The position numbers were made by a program, and so were the translations under genes. This document shows positions 53,456 to 61,238 of a stretch of 64,000 bases of DNA, piece after piece (the first letter of the stretch is position 1; each line of letters opens with the position of its first letter). The stretch is from Lentzea sp. NBRC 102530 (GTDB taxonomy: Bacteria > Actinomycetota > Actinomycetes > Mycobacteriales > Pseudonocardiaceae). The notes under the pieces are model-generated. The model was not told the DNA's origin. It saw only the letters and a program-made list of their open reading frames with translations, and did not search any database. The DNA lies in NCBI RefSeq assembly GCF_030269365.1, contig NZ_BSTF01000004.1, positions 62,001-126,000 on the forward strand, written 5' to 3'.

Positions 53456-53800
53456 ATGGTGCGGGTCATGGTTGATGAACTGGGCCGGGAGTTGCGCAGT
53501 CTGCTCGCCAAGATGAGCGGCTACTCGATCGAGGACTCGGACTACGTGTCGTACTTCGTGAATGAATACGGAGAACGGCTGGTCTTCGTGCGCAGGCCGA
53601 AGAAGACCGCCGTTCTGCTGCACTCGGACCTCGGGTGGGAACCGAAGGAGATCGCGGGTCCGCCGGCCAGCGGCGGTGCGAACAAGGAGCTTCCCCCTGA
53701 GGTCCGTCGATTCCTGAACGACGTGCCCGTGGTCGGAGACATCATTCTCAACCACCCGGAGGCCCTGTGGCTCAAGGCTTGCCTGGCGGCGACCGACTGA
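53456..53800 (+). CDS. Hypothetical protein divergent to the Shedu gene (114 aa)
   Basis: ATG 53456 (or ATG 53468) with weak GGAA. An acidic start helix (MVDELGRELRSLLAKMSGY), then YVSYFVNEYGERLVFVRRPKK and a Pro/Ala linker before a C-terminal helix. No motif is recognised. Its start is 24 bases from the start of the Shedu gene on the other strand, so it may be a modulator or an unrelated neighbour. Confidence 0.6.
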   Translation: MVRVMVDELGRELRSLLAKMSGYSIEDSDYVSYFVNEYGERLVFVRRPKKTAVLLHSDLGWEPKEIAGPPASGGANKELPPEVRRFLNDVPVVGDIILNHPEALWLKACLAATD

Positions 53801-53891
53801 TCGCACGAGTGCGTCGCAGTGGGTTCGAGGATGAGCGGACCACCCCGCCGTGACGGATTTATACTTCTGCCTTCGGCTTTGGGGGTCGGTA

Positions 53892-54239
53892 GTGGCTACG
53901 ACGAACAAACAGCTCTTCAAGATCGTGGACGGGCTCGCCGAGGCGACCCGGTCCTCCGGGCAGCAGTACGACACGTTCCGCGTGCGCGGCAAGGTGTTCG
54001 GGTACTACTGGCCGCGCACCCAGACGGTCGGGCTGAAGCAGACGCTGTCCGAGCAGCTGGCGCTGGTGGCGGAACGGCCCGACGTGTTCGAGGTGCAGTT
54101 CACGGCCGGCGGGTTCGGCTGGGTCGTGGTGTACCTCGAAGGTGTCGAGGCCGACGAGGTGAACGAGCTCGTGTTCGAGGCGTGGCGGTTGTCGGCGCCC
54201 GAGGAACTCGTCGCCGCGGTGCCGGACCTGGCGCGATGA
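53892..54239 (+). CDS. MmcQ/YjbR family protein
   Basis: 115 residues from GTG 53892 (GGGGG upstream). Family features: N-terminal helix, EVQFTAGGFGWVVVYLEG near 72 and a C-terminal ELVFEAWRLSAPEEL. MmcQ/YjbR proteins bind DNA or a ligand with a double-wing fold; role unknown. The stop overlaps the following VOC gene (ATGA), so they are co-translated. Confidence 0.8.
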   Translation: MATTNKQLFKIVDGLAEATRSSGQQYDTFRVRGKVFGYYWPRTQTVGLKQTLSEQLALVAERPDVFEVQFTAGGFGWVVVYLEGVEADEVNELVFEAWRLSAPEELVAAVPDLAR

Positions 54240-54595
54240 GGCGGGTCAAGTTCGAGGTGCCCGCGGACGACCTCGAGCGGGCCACGGCGTTCTACCGCGA
54301 GGTGTTCGGGTGGTCGGCGCAGCGCCTGCCGTTCGACTACGTGCTGGTCAACGCGAGCGGTGAGGCCGTGGACGTGCGGGACGCGGACGGCGGGATCTCG
54401 CCGCGCACCGAGTTCGTGCGCGGGCCCGTGCTGATCGTCGACGTGGACAGCGTCGACGACACCGCGCGCAAGGTCGTCGCGGCGGGTGGTGAGCTGCTCA
54501 ACGACAAGGAGCAGGTGGGGGAGTTCGGGTTCTCGCAGTACGTCAAGGACAGCGAGGGGTCCGTGCTCTGCCTGTGGGAGTCACCAGAGTCCTGA
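54236..54595 (+). CDS. VOC (glyoxalase/bleomycin-resistance-like) family protein
   Basis: 119 residues. One VOC module: VKFEVPADDLERATAFYREVFGW at the start, VLIVDVDSVDDTARKVVAAGGELL in the middle and VKDSEGSVLCLWE at the end. Dimerises in most relatives; metal ligands are partly visible (E7-type, E at the end). Binds or alters small molecules; substrate unknown. Second gene of a two-gene unit with MmcQ. Confidence 0.85.
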   Translation: MRRVKFEVPADDLERATAFYREVFGWSAQRLPFDYVLVNASGEAVDVRDADGGISPRTEFVRGPVLIVDVDSVDDTARKVVAAGGELLNDKEQVGEFGFSQYVKDSEGSVLCLWESPES

Positions 54596-54600
54596 GTGGA

Positions 54601-55476
54601 CTAGCGGAAGAGGATCCGGGTGAGTTCGGTGTCGGTGGCGCGGCCCTCGTCGTAGGCGCCTTCACCCTTGAGGTTGTTCATGATGGCCACCGTGTAGCGG
54701 GCGTCGGTGCCCACGAAGCCGACCGAGTTCATCACCCAGCCGCCGTCCTCTTCCGACCAGCCGTTCTTCGCGCCGGCGTCCGGTCCCCAGACGCCCCACT
54801 GCTGTTCGGGACCGACCTGGCGCATCTGGCCCGTGATGTAGTCGCGGTCTTCGGCGGGGACCTGGTCGAGGACGTAGTTGATCAGGCGGTCCAGGTCGTC
54901 GGCCGTGCACTTCTCGAAACCCCAGTAGGGGAACGACGAGGAGTAGCCGCGCTGCGGGACCAGTCCGGTCATGCCGTACTTGCCGAACGCCGCGTTGAAG
55001 GTGGCGCCGTCGTAACGCTTCCAGAGGGTGTCGGCCGCGTTGTCGTCCGAGCTGTGCAGCATGGCGGTCATCAGGCGGCGGTCCTCGCTGCTGAGCTTGA
55101 TGACGCCGGTGCGGTGGCGCTCCAGCAGGTTCACGACCATGGCGAGCTTGATGGTGGAGGCGGTCCACGTCATGTCGCCCGCGTGGGAGTTGCGCCAGAC
55201 CGCGCCCGTCTTGCGGTCGCGCACCACGAAGCCGACCGAACCCGGCCTGGTCTCGGCGTAGTCCTGGGCCGCCTTCAGGCGCTTCTGGACGTCGCACTCG
55301 AAGCCGCTGTCGGGCAGCGGGCACACCTCGGGCGTCGCGACCAGGGGTGCGGCGGCCGGGGTGTGCGACGGGGGCTGCGTGCGCGCGACGGCGGGTGGTT
55401 CCGCCGTCACTGCGTGGCCGCAGGCCGTGAGGGCAAGCGCGCACGCAACGAGGATCGGACGGAGCATGCGCCGCAC
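54601..55476 (-). CDS. Secreted lipoprotein of the class A beta-lactamase-like serine hydrolase family
   Basis: 291 residues (start at ATG 55476 or ATG 55467). Lipobox LTAC; an Ala/Pro linker; then STIKLAMVVNLL with the catalytic Ser and Lys (SxxK), HSSDDNAADTL (SDN-like) and an AKNGWSEEDGGWV (KTG-like, KNG) motif. This is the D-Ala-D-Ala carboxypeptidase/beta-lactamase group with non-canonical motifs; resistance cannot be assumed. Outside the cell, anchored at the membrane. Convergent and six bases from the VOC gene. Confidence 0.78.
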   Translation of the reverse strand: MRRMLRPILVACALALTACGHAVTAEPPAVARTQPPSHTPAAAPLVATPEVCPLPDSGFECDVQKRLKAAQDYAETRPGSVGFVVRDRKTGAVWRNSHAGDMTWTASTIKLAMVVNLLERHRTGVIKLSSEDRRLMTAMLHSSDDNAADTLWKRYDGATFNAAFGKYGMTGLVPQRGYSSSFPYWGFEKCTADDLDRLINYVLDQVPAEDRDYITGQMRQVGPEQQWGVWGPDAGAKNGWSEEDGGWVMNSVGFVGTDARYTVAIMNNLKGEGAYDEGRATDTELTRILFR

Positions 55477-55539
55477 GCTAATGGGTCCGATCGGAGGTAG
55501 TCGACCGCCATCCGGACGCGTCGATCACCGGGTGGGTGA

Positions 55540-55579
55540 GTCAAAGATGTTTGACACGATGTCCAAGTAGCTTTACTTT
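55540..55579 (+). promoter_or_regulatory. TTGACA-17-TACTTT promoter with overlapping operator
   Basis: A near-consensus promoter: -35 TTGACA (55551-55556), 17-base spacer, -10 TACTTT (55574-55579). The -35 is part of an inverted repeat GTCAAA-GATG-TTTGAC (55540-55555), and another TTTGAC occurs near 55595, before the ATG 55617 gene. The HTH product of the operon is the likely binder. Confidence 0.7.
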
Positions 55580-55616
55580 GAGCATGTCAGGTTTCTTTGA
55601 CATCAGGAGCGGGACC

Positions 55617-56039
55617 ATGGCGTTCGAGGAAAAGCGGGCGTGGGCCCTGGGGATCATCTCCCTGGTCGGTTATGGCGTGTACGTCGTGCTTGTCCTGACC
55701 GGAAGAGCGAGCGGTCCGTTGAGTGATGCGCCTTACATCGGGGCGATGCTGTGGACGATCGGGTTCGGCATCGTCGCGGGCATCGCGTCGGGCATCTGGT
55801 TCGGCATCGCCTCCCGCAACGACGGGCTGCAGGCCGACGAACGGGACCAGGCGATCGCCCGGTTCGGAGACCACGTCGGGCAGTCGTTCGTCGTCATCGG
55901 CGGCATCTCCGCGATGGCCCTCGCGATGCTCGAAGCGCCCTACTTCTGGATCGCCAACGTCCTCTACCTGGGCTTCGTGCTGTCCGCGGTGCTCGGGTCG
56001 ATGGCGAAGATCGCGCTCTACCGGCGAGGAATGCTGTGA
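55617..56039 (+). CDS. Four-helix membrane protein linked to a small HTH regulator
   Basis: 140 residues from ATG 55617 (AGGAG eight bases upstream). Four transmembrane helices in pairs, with a cytosolic RNDGLQADERDQAIARFGD loop between. Co-translated with the HTH gene (GTGA overlap) and under the promoter at 55551. The pair of a small membrane protein and an XRE/YozG-like HTH is common in Firmicutes and actinobacteria and of unknown role. Confidence 0.8.
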   Translation: MAFEEKRAWALGIISLVGYGVYVVLVLTGRASGPLSDAPYIGAMLWTIGFGIVAGIASGIWFGIASRNDGLQADERDQAIARFGDHVGQSFVVIGGISAMALAMLEAPYFWIANVLYLGFVLSAVLGSMAKIALYRRGML

Positions 56040-56260
56040 AGCCCACGAAGGTCACGAACACCATCCGCGCGCTGCGGTTCGCGCACGGCGAGATGACGCA
56101 GGCCGACCTCGCCGCGGCCATCGGCGTGACGCGGCAGACGTTGATCGCCATCGAGCAGGGCAAGTACTCGCCCTCGCTGGAGGTGGCCTTCAAGATCGCG
56201 CGCGTGTTCGGGGTGTCGCTCGAAGACGTGTTCCAGTACCCGGAGGAGGAAGAGCTGTGA
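56036..56260 (+). CDS. YozG/Cro-type HTH regulator (74 aa)
   Basis: GTG overlapping the upstream TGA. Nearly all HTH: MTQADLAAAIGVTRQTLIAIE and SPSLEVAFKIARVFGVSLEDVFQ, ending in a short acidic tail. A plain DNA-binding domain with no effector domain, so it probably acts as a repressor of its own operon at the TTTGAC sites. Stop overlaps the oxidoreductase gene. Confidence 0.9.
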   Translation: MKPTKVTNTIRALRFAHGEMTQADLAAAIGVTRQTLIAIEQGKYSPSLEVAFKIARVFGVSLEDVFQYPEEEEL

Positions 56261-57201
56261 AGGCTGTCGTGCAACGAAGATACGGATCGGCGGTGTTCGG
56301 TGACCTCGACGTGCCTGTGCCTGGGAAGGGCGAGGTTCTGCTGGAGGTGCGGGCGGCGGGCGTTGACATGGGCGTCTGGCACATCCTCACCGGCAGGCCG
56401 TACCTGTTGCGGATCCTCGGTTTCGGGCTCCGCGCGCCGAAGTCGGTCGTGCCGGGACGCGACGTCGCCGGTGTCGTGCGGGAGGTCGGACCGGGAGTGA
56501 CCGAGTACGCGGTCGGCGACGAGGTGTTCGGCACGTGCGAGGGGTCGTTCGCCGAGTACGCCGTCGCTCCCGCCGCGAGGCTCGCCCGCAAACCGCACAA
56601 CCTCTCGTTCGCCGAGGCGGCCGCGGTGCCGATCTCAGGCGGAACGGCGCTGCAGGGCCTGCGCGAGGTCAAGGCGGGGCAACGGGTTCTGGTGCTCGGT
56701 GCGGGCGGGGGAGTCGGCTCGTACGGCGTGCAGATCGCCAAGGCGATGGGTGCGCACGTGACGGCCGTGTGCAGCACACGGAAGGTCGAACTGGCCAGGC
56801 GGCTCGGGGCGGACGAGGTCTTCGACCACACCGTCGCGGACTTCACCGGCACCTACGACCTGATTCTCGACTGCGGTGGCGCCAGGCCGTTCGGCAGGTT
56901 GCGGAAGGCGACCAACGACCGCGGCCGGATCGTGCTCGTCGGCGCGGAGACCGGCGGCAAGATCACCGGCGGCTTCCACAAGCTGATGGCCGCACCACTG
57001 CTGAACCTGTTCTCCTCCAAGAAGTTCGTCGCGCTGATGGCCTCCGAAAGCACCGACGTCTTCGACGAGCTGCGTGTGCTCGTCGAGAACGGCCAGGTCA
57101 AGCCCGCCGTCGACGAGGTCTTCCCGCTCTCGGAAGCGCTGAACGCGGTGGACCACGTCTACTCGCGACGGTCGGTCGGCAAGACGGTCGTCGCGATCTG
57201 A
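56257..57201 (+). CDS. Zinc-independent MDR (quinone oxidoreductase-like)
   Basis: 314 residues, GTGA coupled. GroES-like domain with VPVPGKGEVLLEVRAAGVDMGVW, GRDVAGVVREVG; Rossmann motif GAGGGVGSYGVQIAKAMGAHV near 147. It lacks the cysteine cluster of zinc alcohol dehydrogenases, as in quinone/enone reductases. Third gene of the HTH operon; ends inside the convergent amidohydrolase gene (43-base overlap). Confidence 0.85.
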   Translation: MKAVVQRRYGSAVFGDLDVPVPGKGEVLLEVRAAGVDMGVWHILTGRPYLLRILGFGLRAPKSVVPGRDVAGVVREVGPGVTEYAVGDEVFGTCEGSFAEYAVAPAARLARKPHNLSFAEAAAVPISGGTALQGLREVKAGQRVLVLGAGGGVGSYGVQIAKAMGAHVTAVCSTRKVELARRLGADEVFDHTVADFTGTYDLILDCGGARPFGRLRKATNDRGRIVLVGAETGGKITGGFHKLMAAPLLNLFSSKKFVALMASESTDVFDELRVLVENGQVKPAVDEVFPLSEALNAVDHVYSRRSVGKTVVAI

Positions 57202-58346
57202 CCACCGATCACCACGGTCCCAACGTGGTGCAACGCCGTGATGTCCCGCATGGGATCTCCCTGCACGGCGATCACATCCGCGTCCCAGCCGGGGCGCAGC
57301 ACCCCCTTGCTCACCCCCAACGCCCGCGCGGCCTGACTCGTGGCGCTCGCGAGCACCGCTGCGTTGGGCACGCCGGCGTCGACCATGTCGCCGAGGGCGT
57401 GAGCGGAGATCCCGTGCGCCTTGCCGGGGCCGATGCCACCGTCGGTCCCGGAGACGGTGCGCACGCCGTGGTCGAACATCCGGCCGACCGCGGCGATCTT
57501 GGCGGCGATGCTCATCCCCACGCGTTCGAACGCCTCCCTGATGTGGGGAGGCGGGGGAACCGTGGACCCGAGCGTGTGGCAGACGGCGATGTCGGCCTCC
57601 GCCAGGGCGTCCATCAGTTCGACGGGGACCACCATGCCCCCGCCGGACAGGCACGTGCAGTGCTCGACGCCGTCGACGCCCGCGGCCACGGCCCGCCGCA
57701 CGGCGGTGAGGCTGTGGGCGTGGGCGGTCACCGGGAGACCGAGCGAGTGGGCCTCCTCGACCACCACACGCAGTTCGTGCTCGGTGAACTGGCAGTCGTC
57801 GACGATCGTGCCGGGGGTGGCGAACCCGCCGCTGGCCATGATCTTGACGACGTCGACCCGGTGCTCCGCCCGTTCGCGCACGGCACGGCGGAGCGCCTCG
57901 TCGCCGGTCGCCTCCCCGCCCATCGACCAGCAGTGGCCGCGCGGGCTCGTGATGGGAGGCCCGGAGGCGAGGACGCGCTGCCGGTGCCGGTCGCGCTGGT
58001 TCGTCACCGCCCAGGAGCGGTCACCGAGGTCGCGCACGGTCGTGACGCCGGCTTCGAGGTGTTGGGCGAGGCCGTCCACGATCACCGAGTCCAGGTGTTC
58101 GGACGTGAACGACGGCAACCGGTCGAGGGCGTCGACGCTGTTGTCCCCGCACAGGTGGACGTGGGTGTCGATCAGTCCCGGTAGGACGGTGGCGGTGCCG
58201 AGGTCGACCACCTCGGCACCGGCGACGTCGGGACGCCCCTGCTCGACGGCCTTGATCTTCCCGTCCTCGGTGATGACCGTGACGGGCCCGGCGATCGACC
58301 TCTCACCGTCGAACGCACGCGCAGCACGCAGCGCCAGCATCGGCAC
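57159..58346 (-). CDS. Metal-dependent amidohydrolase (prolidase/imidazolonepropionase-like)
   Basis: 395 residues from GTG 58346 (ATG 58340 also likely). LPGLIDTHVHLCGDNS near 60 (HxH), a middle VVEEAHSLGLPVTAHAHSL near 211 with two metal histidines, VEHCTCLSGG, and VRTVSGTDGGIGPG near 303 with the aspartate. Typical of the Xaa-Pro dipeptidase/arginine carboxypeptidase group. Substrate unknown. May read into the ribA region (25 bases between its start and ribA's stop). Confidence 0.8.
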   Translation of the reverse strand: MPMLALRAARAFDGERSIAGPVTVITEDGKIKAVEQGRPDVAGAEVVDLGTATVLPGLIDTHVHLCGDNSVDALDRLPSFTSEHLDSVIVDGLAQHLEAGVTTVRDLGDRSWAVTNQRDRHRQRVLASGPPITSPRGHCWSMGGEATGDEALRRAVRERAEHRVDVVKIMASGGFATPGTIVDDCQFTEHELRVVVEEAHSLGLPVTAHAHSLTAVRRAVAAGVDGVEHCTCLSGGGMVVPVELMDALAEADIAVCHTLGSTVPPPPHIREAFERVGMSIAAKIAAVGRMFDHGVRTVSGTDGGIGPGKAHGISAHALGDMVDAGVPNAAVLASATSQAARALGVSKGVLRPGWDADVIAVQGDPMRDITALHHVGTVVIGGQIATTVLPTDRRE

Positions 58347-58371
58347 ATTCTGTGCTTGACGTGCAGGGAAA

Positions 58372-59010
58372 TCAACGGTCAGCGGCGTGCGGCAACGTGA
58401 AGGAGTCGACCTGCGGCAGGTCGTGACCGAGCCGGTCGCGCTTGGCCGTCAGGTACGCGATGTTGTGCTGGTTCGGCGTCATCAACGACGGCACGCGCGC
58501 TGTCACCGGAATGCCGTTGGACTCCAGCGCCGCGATCTTGTCCGGGTTGTTGGACATCAGCCGCACGGACTGCACGCGCAGATGCTTCAGCACGCGCGCG
58601 GCGGGCGTGTAGTCGCGGACGTCGACGGGCAGGCCGAGCGAGGTCGCCGAGTCCAACGTGTCCAGTCCCTCGTCCTGCAGCACGTGCGTCCGGATCTTCG
58701 CCACCAGCCCGATGCCGCGGCCCTCGTGCCCGCGCAGGTACACGAGGATGCCGCTGCCCTCCCGCACGATGGTGTTCAACGCCGCGTCGAGCTGCTCGCC
58801 GCACTCGCAGCGCATCGCCCCGAAGATGTCACCGGTCATGCACTCCGAGTGGATGCGCACGAGGACGTTCTCGCGCAGCTTCGTCTTGCCGTACACCAAA
58901 GCCATGTGTTCGCTGCCGTCCGCGCGGAACGCCACTGCGCGGAAAGTACCGCGGCGGGTCACCAGGTCGGACTCCGCCACGTCCTCGTCACTGAAGGCCT
59001 GTTCGAACAT
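58372..59010 (-). CDS. ribA: GTP cyclohydrolase II-family enzyme with His at the usual active-site Tyr
   Basis: 212 residues. Zinc cysteines C57, C68 and C70 (HSECMTGD, GAMRCECG), GTP-binding LRGHEGRGIGL near 92 and MSNNPDK near 155. In E. coli RibA a tyrosine (Y105, KIRAYALQD) helps release pyrophosphate and formate; here KIRTHVLQD has His109. A related Streptomyces homologue with Met in this place was reported to stop at a formamidopyrimidine (FAPy). Standalone (no RibB domain). Divergent to a QueD-like gene, so it probably feeds the following cluster rather than riboflavin. Confidence 0.85.
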   Translation of the reverse strand: MFEQAFSDEDVAESDLVTRRGTFRAVAFRADGSEHMALVYGKTKLRENVLVRIHSECMTGDIFGAMRCECGEQLDAALNTIVREGSGILVYLRGHEGRGIGLVAKIRTHVLQDEGLDTLDSATSLGLPVDVRDYTPAARVLKHLRVQSVRLMSNNPDKIAALESNGIPVTARVPSLMTPNQHNIAYLTAKRDRLGHDLPQVDSFTLPHAADR

Positions 59011-59092
59011 CTACGGTCCCCTTGTCACCTGGCGCCTTCCGAACGTGCAGCTACGCTCGGATGGAGGTCGCACCGTAACCCGACCGCACAGC

Positions 59093-59105
59093 GGAGGTCA
59101 TCCTG
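59093..59105 (+). promoter_or_regulatory. Strong Shine-Dalgarno before a CTG start codon
   Basis: GGAGG (59093-59097) with a five-base gap leads to CTG (59103-59105). No ATG, GTG or TTG lies in this frame until 59130, where the first strand of the domain would already be missing. Confidence 0.6.
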
Positions 59106-59513
59106 TTCAGCATCACCGTCCGCGATCACGTGATGATCGCGCACAGTTTCCGCGGCGAGGTCTTCGGTCCAGCACAACGTCTGCATGGAGCAACGTTCCT
59201 GGTGGACGCAACGTTCAAACGGACTGAGCTCGATTCGGACAACATCGTCGTCGACATCGGACTCGCCACCCAGGAGCTGAACAAGGTCCTGGCCGTCTTC
59301 AACTACCGCAACCTGGACGAAGAACCCCAGTTCGCGGGCATCAACACGTCCACGGAATGGCTCGCGAAGCACATCGCCGACCAGCTGGCGGACAAGATCG
59401 CCGAAGGCGCTCTCGGTGAGGGCGCTCACGGGATCGATGCGATCGCCGTCACACTCCACGAGTCGCACGTGGCGTGGGCGGGCTACGAACGTGCACTTCG
59501 TCCTTCCGGCTGA
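59103..59513 (+). CDS. PTPS/QueD-like (6-carboxytetrahydropterin synthase family) protein, non-canonical active site
   Basis: 136 residues if CTG 59103 is the start (product begins [16 protein letters not shown]); GTG 59130 would remove the first strand. Family pattern kept: VMIAHSFRG (zinc His14), RLHGATF (His28), [37 protein letters not shown] and [11 protein letters not shown]. The usual C-x-x-x-HGH has become A24-Q-R-L-H28-G-A30, so the catalytic Cys and one zinc His are lost and no cysteine is present in the protein. A changed reaction or no metal is likely. First of four plus-strand genes, 92 bases from divergent ribA. Confidence 0.75.
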   Translation: MFSITVRDHVMIAHSFRGEVFGPAQRLHGATFLVDATFKRTELDSDNIVVDIGLATQELNKVLAVFNYRNLDEEPQFAGINTSTEWLAKHIADQLADKIAEGALGEGAHGIDAIAVTLHESHVAWAGYERALRPSG

Positions 59514-60462
59514 CGTCGAGGACCCCGGCAGTCCCAGCGGCGGCAACGTCTACGACCTGCGCGTGAGCGCCGGCATGACCCGTGTGACCGTCGCTGGTGA
59601 CTGGCCGCGTCCAGCCGACCCCACCGCGTTGGAGCAAGCGCTTGCGGCCGTGCCGCACGGAGCCGTCGTGCTCCTCGACGGTCTCGTGAGCTGCGGACTA
59701 CCCGAAATCGTCGTGCCTCACACACGACGTCTGGAAGTCGCCGTCCTCGTCCACCTCCCGCTGGCCGACGAGACCGGGCTCGACCCCGCCACCGCCGCCC
59801 TCCTGGACGACAAGGAGGGGCAGGTCCTGCGGGCCGCGAGTGCGGTCATCGCGACCAGTCCGACGGCTGCGAGGAACATCGCCGAACGGCACGGGCTCAG
59901 CGAGGTCCACGTCGTCGTCCCCGGTACCGATCCAGCCCCGCTCGCCCACGGCACGGACGGTGTCCACCACCTGCTCTGCGTCGCGTCCATCACACCCCGC
60001 AAAGGCCACGACCTGCTGGTCAGAGCGTTGCGGCGGATCGAACGGGACTGGCGGCTGACCTGCGTCGGCCCGCACCGGCCGTTCCTGCGCGAACTCCCGC
60101 GCGACGACCGCGTCAGCTTCCCCGGCCCGCTCGCCGGCGAGGCTCTGGCCAGCGCTTATGCCAGCGCTGACCTCTTCGTGCTGGCCTCCCGCAACGAGAC
60201 GTACGGCATGGTCGTCACCGAGGCCCTCGCGCGCGGTCTGCCGGTCATCGCGAGCGCCGTTCCGGACGCGCTCGCCGACGGGGGTCTGCTGATCCCGGCC
60301 GGGGACGAAAATGCATTGGAAGCTGCACTGACGGGCTGGTTTCAAGATCAGGATCTGAGGGCCGAACTGCGGTCCAGAGCACTCGCCAGGCGGGCTCGAC
60401 TGTCCACTTGGGAACAATCCACAGAGGACCTGCGGAGGGTGCTGGCTACGCTCCGGCCATGA
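59491..60462 (+). CDS. GT4-family glycosyltransferase
   Basis: 323 residues from GTG 59491, overlapping the QueD-like gene by 23 bases. GT-B fold with an N-terminal GGNVYD segment, [23 protein letters not shown] near 165, and the C-terminal [20 protein letters not shown] near 244-263 (E-x7-E). Transfers a sugar from a nucleotide or phosphate donor. Its place between pterin-like and methyltransferase genes suggests a glycosylated product. Confidence 0.85.
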   Translation: MHFVLPADVEDPGSPSGGNVYDLRVSAGMTRVTVAGDWPRPADPTALEQALAAVPHGAVVLLDGLVSCGLPEIVVPHTRRLEVAVLVHLPLADETGLDPATAALLDDKEGQVLRAASAVIATSPTAARNIAERHGLSEVHVVVPGTDPAPLAHGTDGVHHLLCVASITPRKGHDLLVRALRRIERDWRLTCVGPHRPFLRELPRDDRVSFPGPLAGEALASAYASADLFVLASRNETYGMVVTEALARGLPVIASAVPDALADGGLLIPAGDENALEAALTGWFQDQDLRAELRSRALARRARLSTWEQSTEDLRRVLATLRP

Positions 60463-61238
60463 CCTTCGCCCCGGAATGGCTGGCACTGCGGGAGAACGCC
60501 GACGCACAGGCACGCTCGACCGAGCTCGCCGACGACGTCCGCGAAACTCTGGTGAACCGAAACCCCCTGACGATCCGTGACCTCGGTTGTGGCACGGGAT
60601 CGATGGGACGATGGCTCGCCGGCAGGCTCGGCGGCGTGCAGCACTGGGTGCTGCACGACCGCGACCCCCGGCTGCTCGGGCTGGCGGAGGCCAGCATGAG
60701 CGCGCTGCCGAACGTCACCGCCGAAACGCGTGAGGGCGACCTCACGTCCCTGAAAGCCGCCGACCTCGCGGGTGCTGACCTGGTCACTTGCTCCGCACTG
60801 CTCGACTTGCTCACCACTGACGAGATGAACGCTCTGGCGGTTGCATGCGTAGAAGCACATGTGCCCGCTCTGTTCACGCTCTCGGTGGCAGGCCGGATCG
60901 ACATCGATCCGGCCGAGCCGCTCGACGCCGCCTTCCAGGACGCGTTCAACGCTCACCAGCGCCGCGTCGTGGACGGACGTCGTCTGCTCGGACCTGACGC
61001 ACCAGCCGCTGCTGAAGAGGCGTTCGTCGCGGCAGGCGCTTCGGTTCGGACGGCTTCGAGCCCCTGGCGCATGAATGGCGACGCCCTGCAGCGGGAATGG
61101 CTGAAGGGCTGGGTCGGTGCCGCGGTGGAGCAGGAACCCGCACTCGCCTCCGAGGCCTCCGAGTACCTGCGCCGCAGGTCAACAGCCTCCGCGGTGGTCC
61201 ACCACGTCGACCTGCTGGCACTACCGGGAGCTGTGTGA
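60459..61238 (+). CDS. Class I SAM-dependent methyltransferase
   Basis: 259 residues, ATGA coupled to the glycosyltransferase. Motif I IRDLGCGTGSMGRWL near 39, then a D in VLHDRDPR near 62 and LTSLKAADL. The C-terminal half resembles small-molecule methyltransferases. Likely methylates the cluster product. Stop overlaps the next gene. Confidence 0.85.
   Translation: MTFAPEWLALRENADAQARSTELADDVRETLVNRNPLTIRDLGCGTGSMGRWLAGRLGGVQHWVLHDRDPRLLGLAEASMSALPNVTAETREGDLTSLKAADLAGADLVTCSALLDLLTTDEMNALAVACVEAHVPALFTLSVAGRIDIDPAEPLDAAFQDAFNAHQRRVVDGRRLLGPDAPAAAEEAFVAAGASVRTASSPWRMNGDALQREWLKGWVGAAVEQEPALASEASEYLRRRSTASAVVHHVDLLALPGAV

Noticed and set aside
54601-55476. Beta-lactamase resistance gene
   Set aside because: SxxK is present but the SDN and KTG positions are altered (SDD, KNG) and it is a lipoprotein with a long linker; only the fold is supported.
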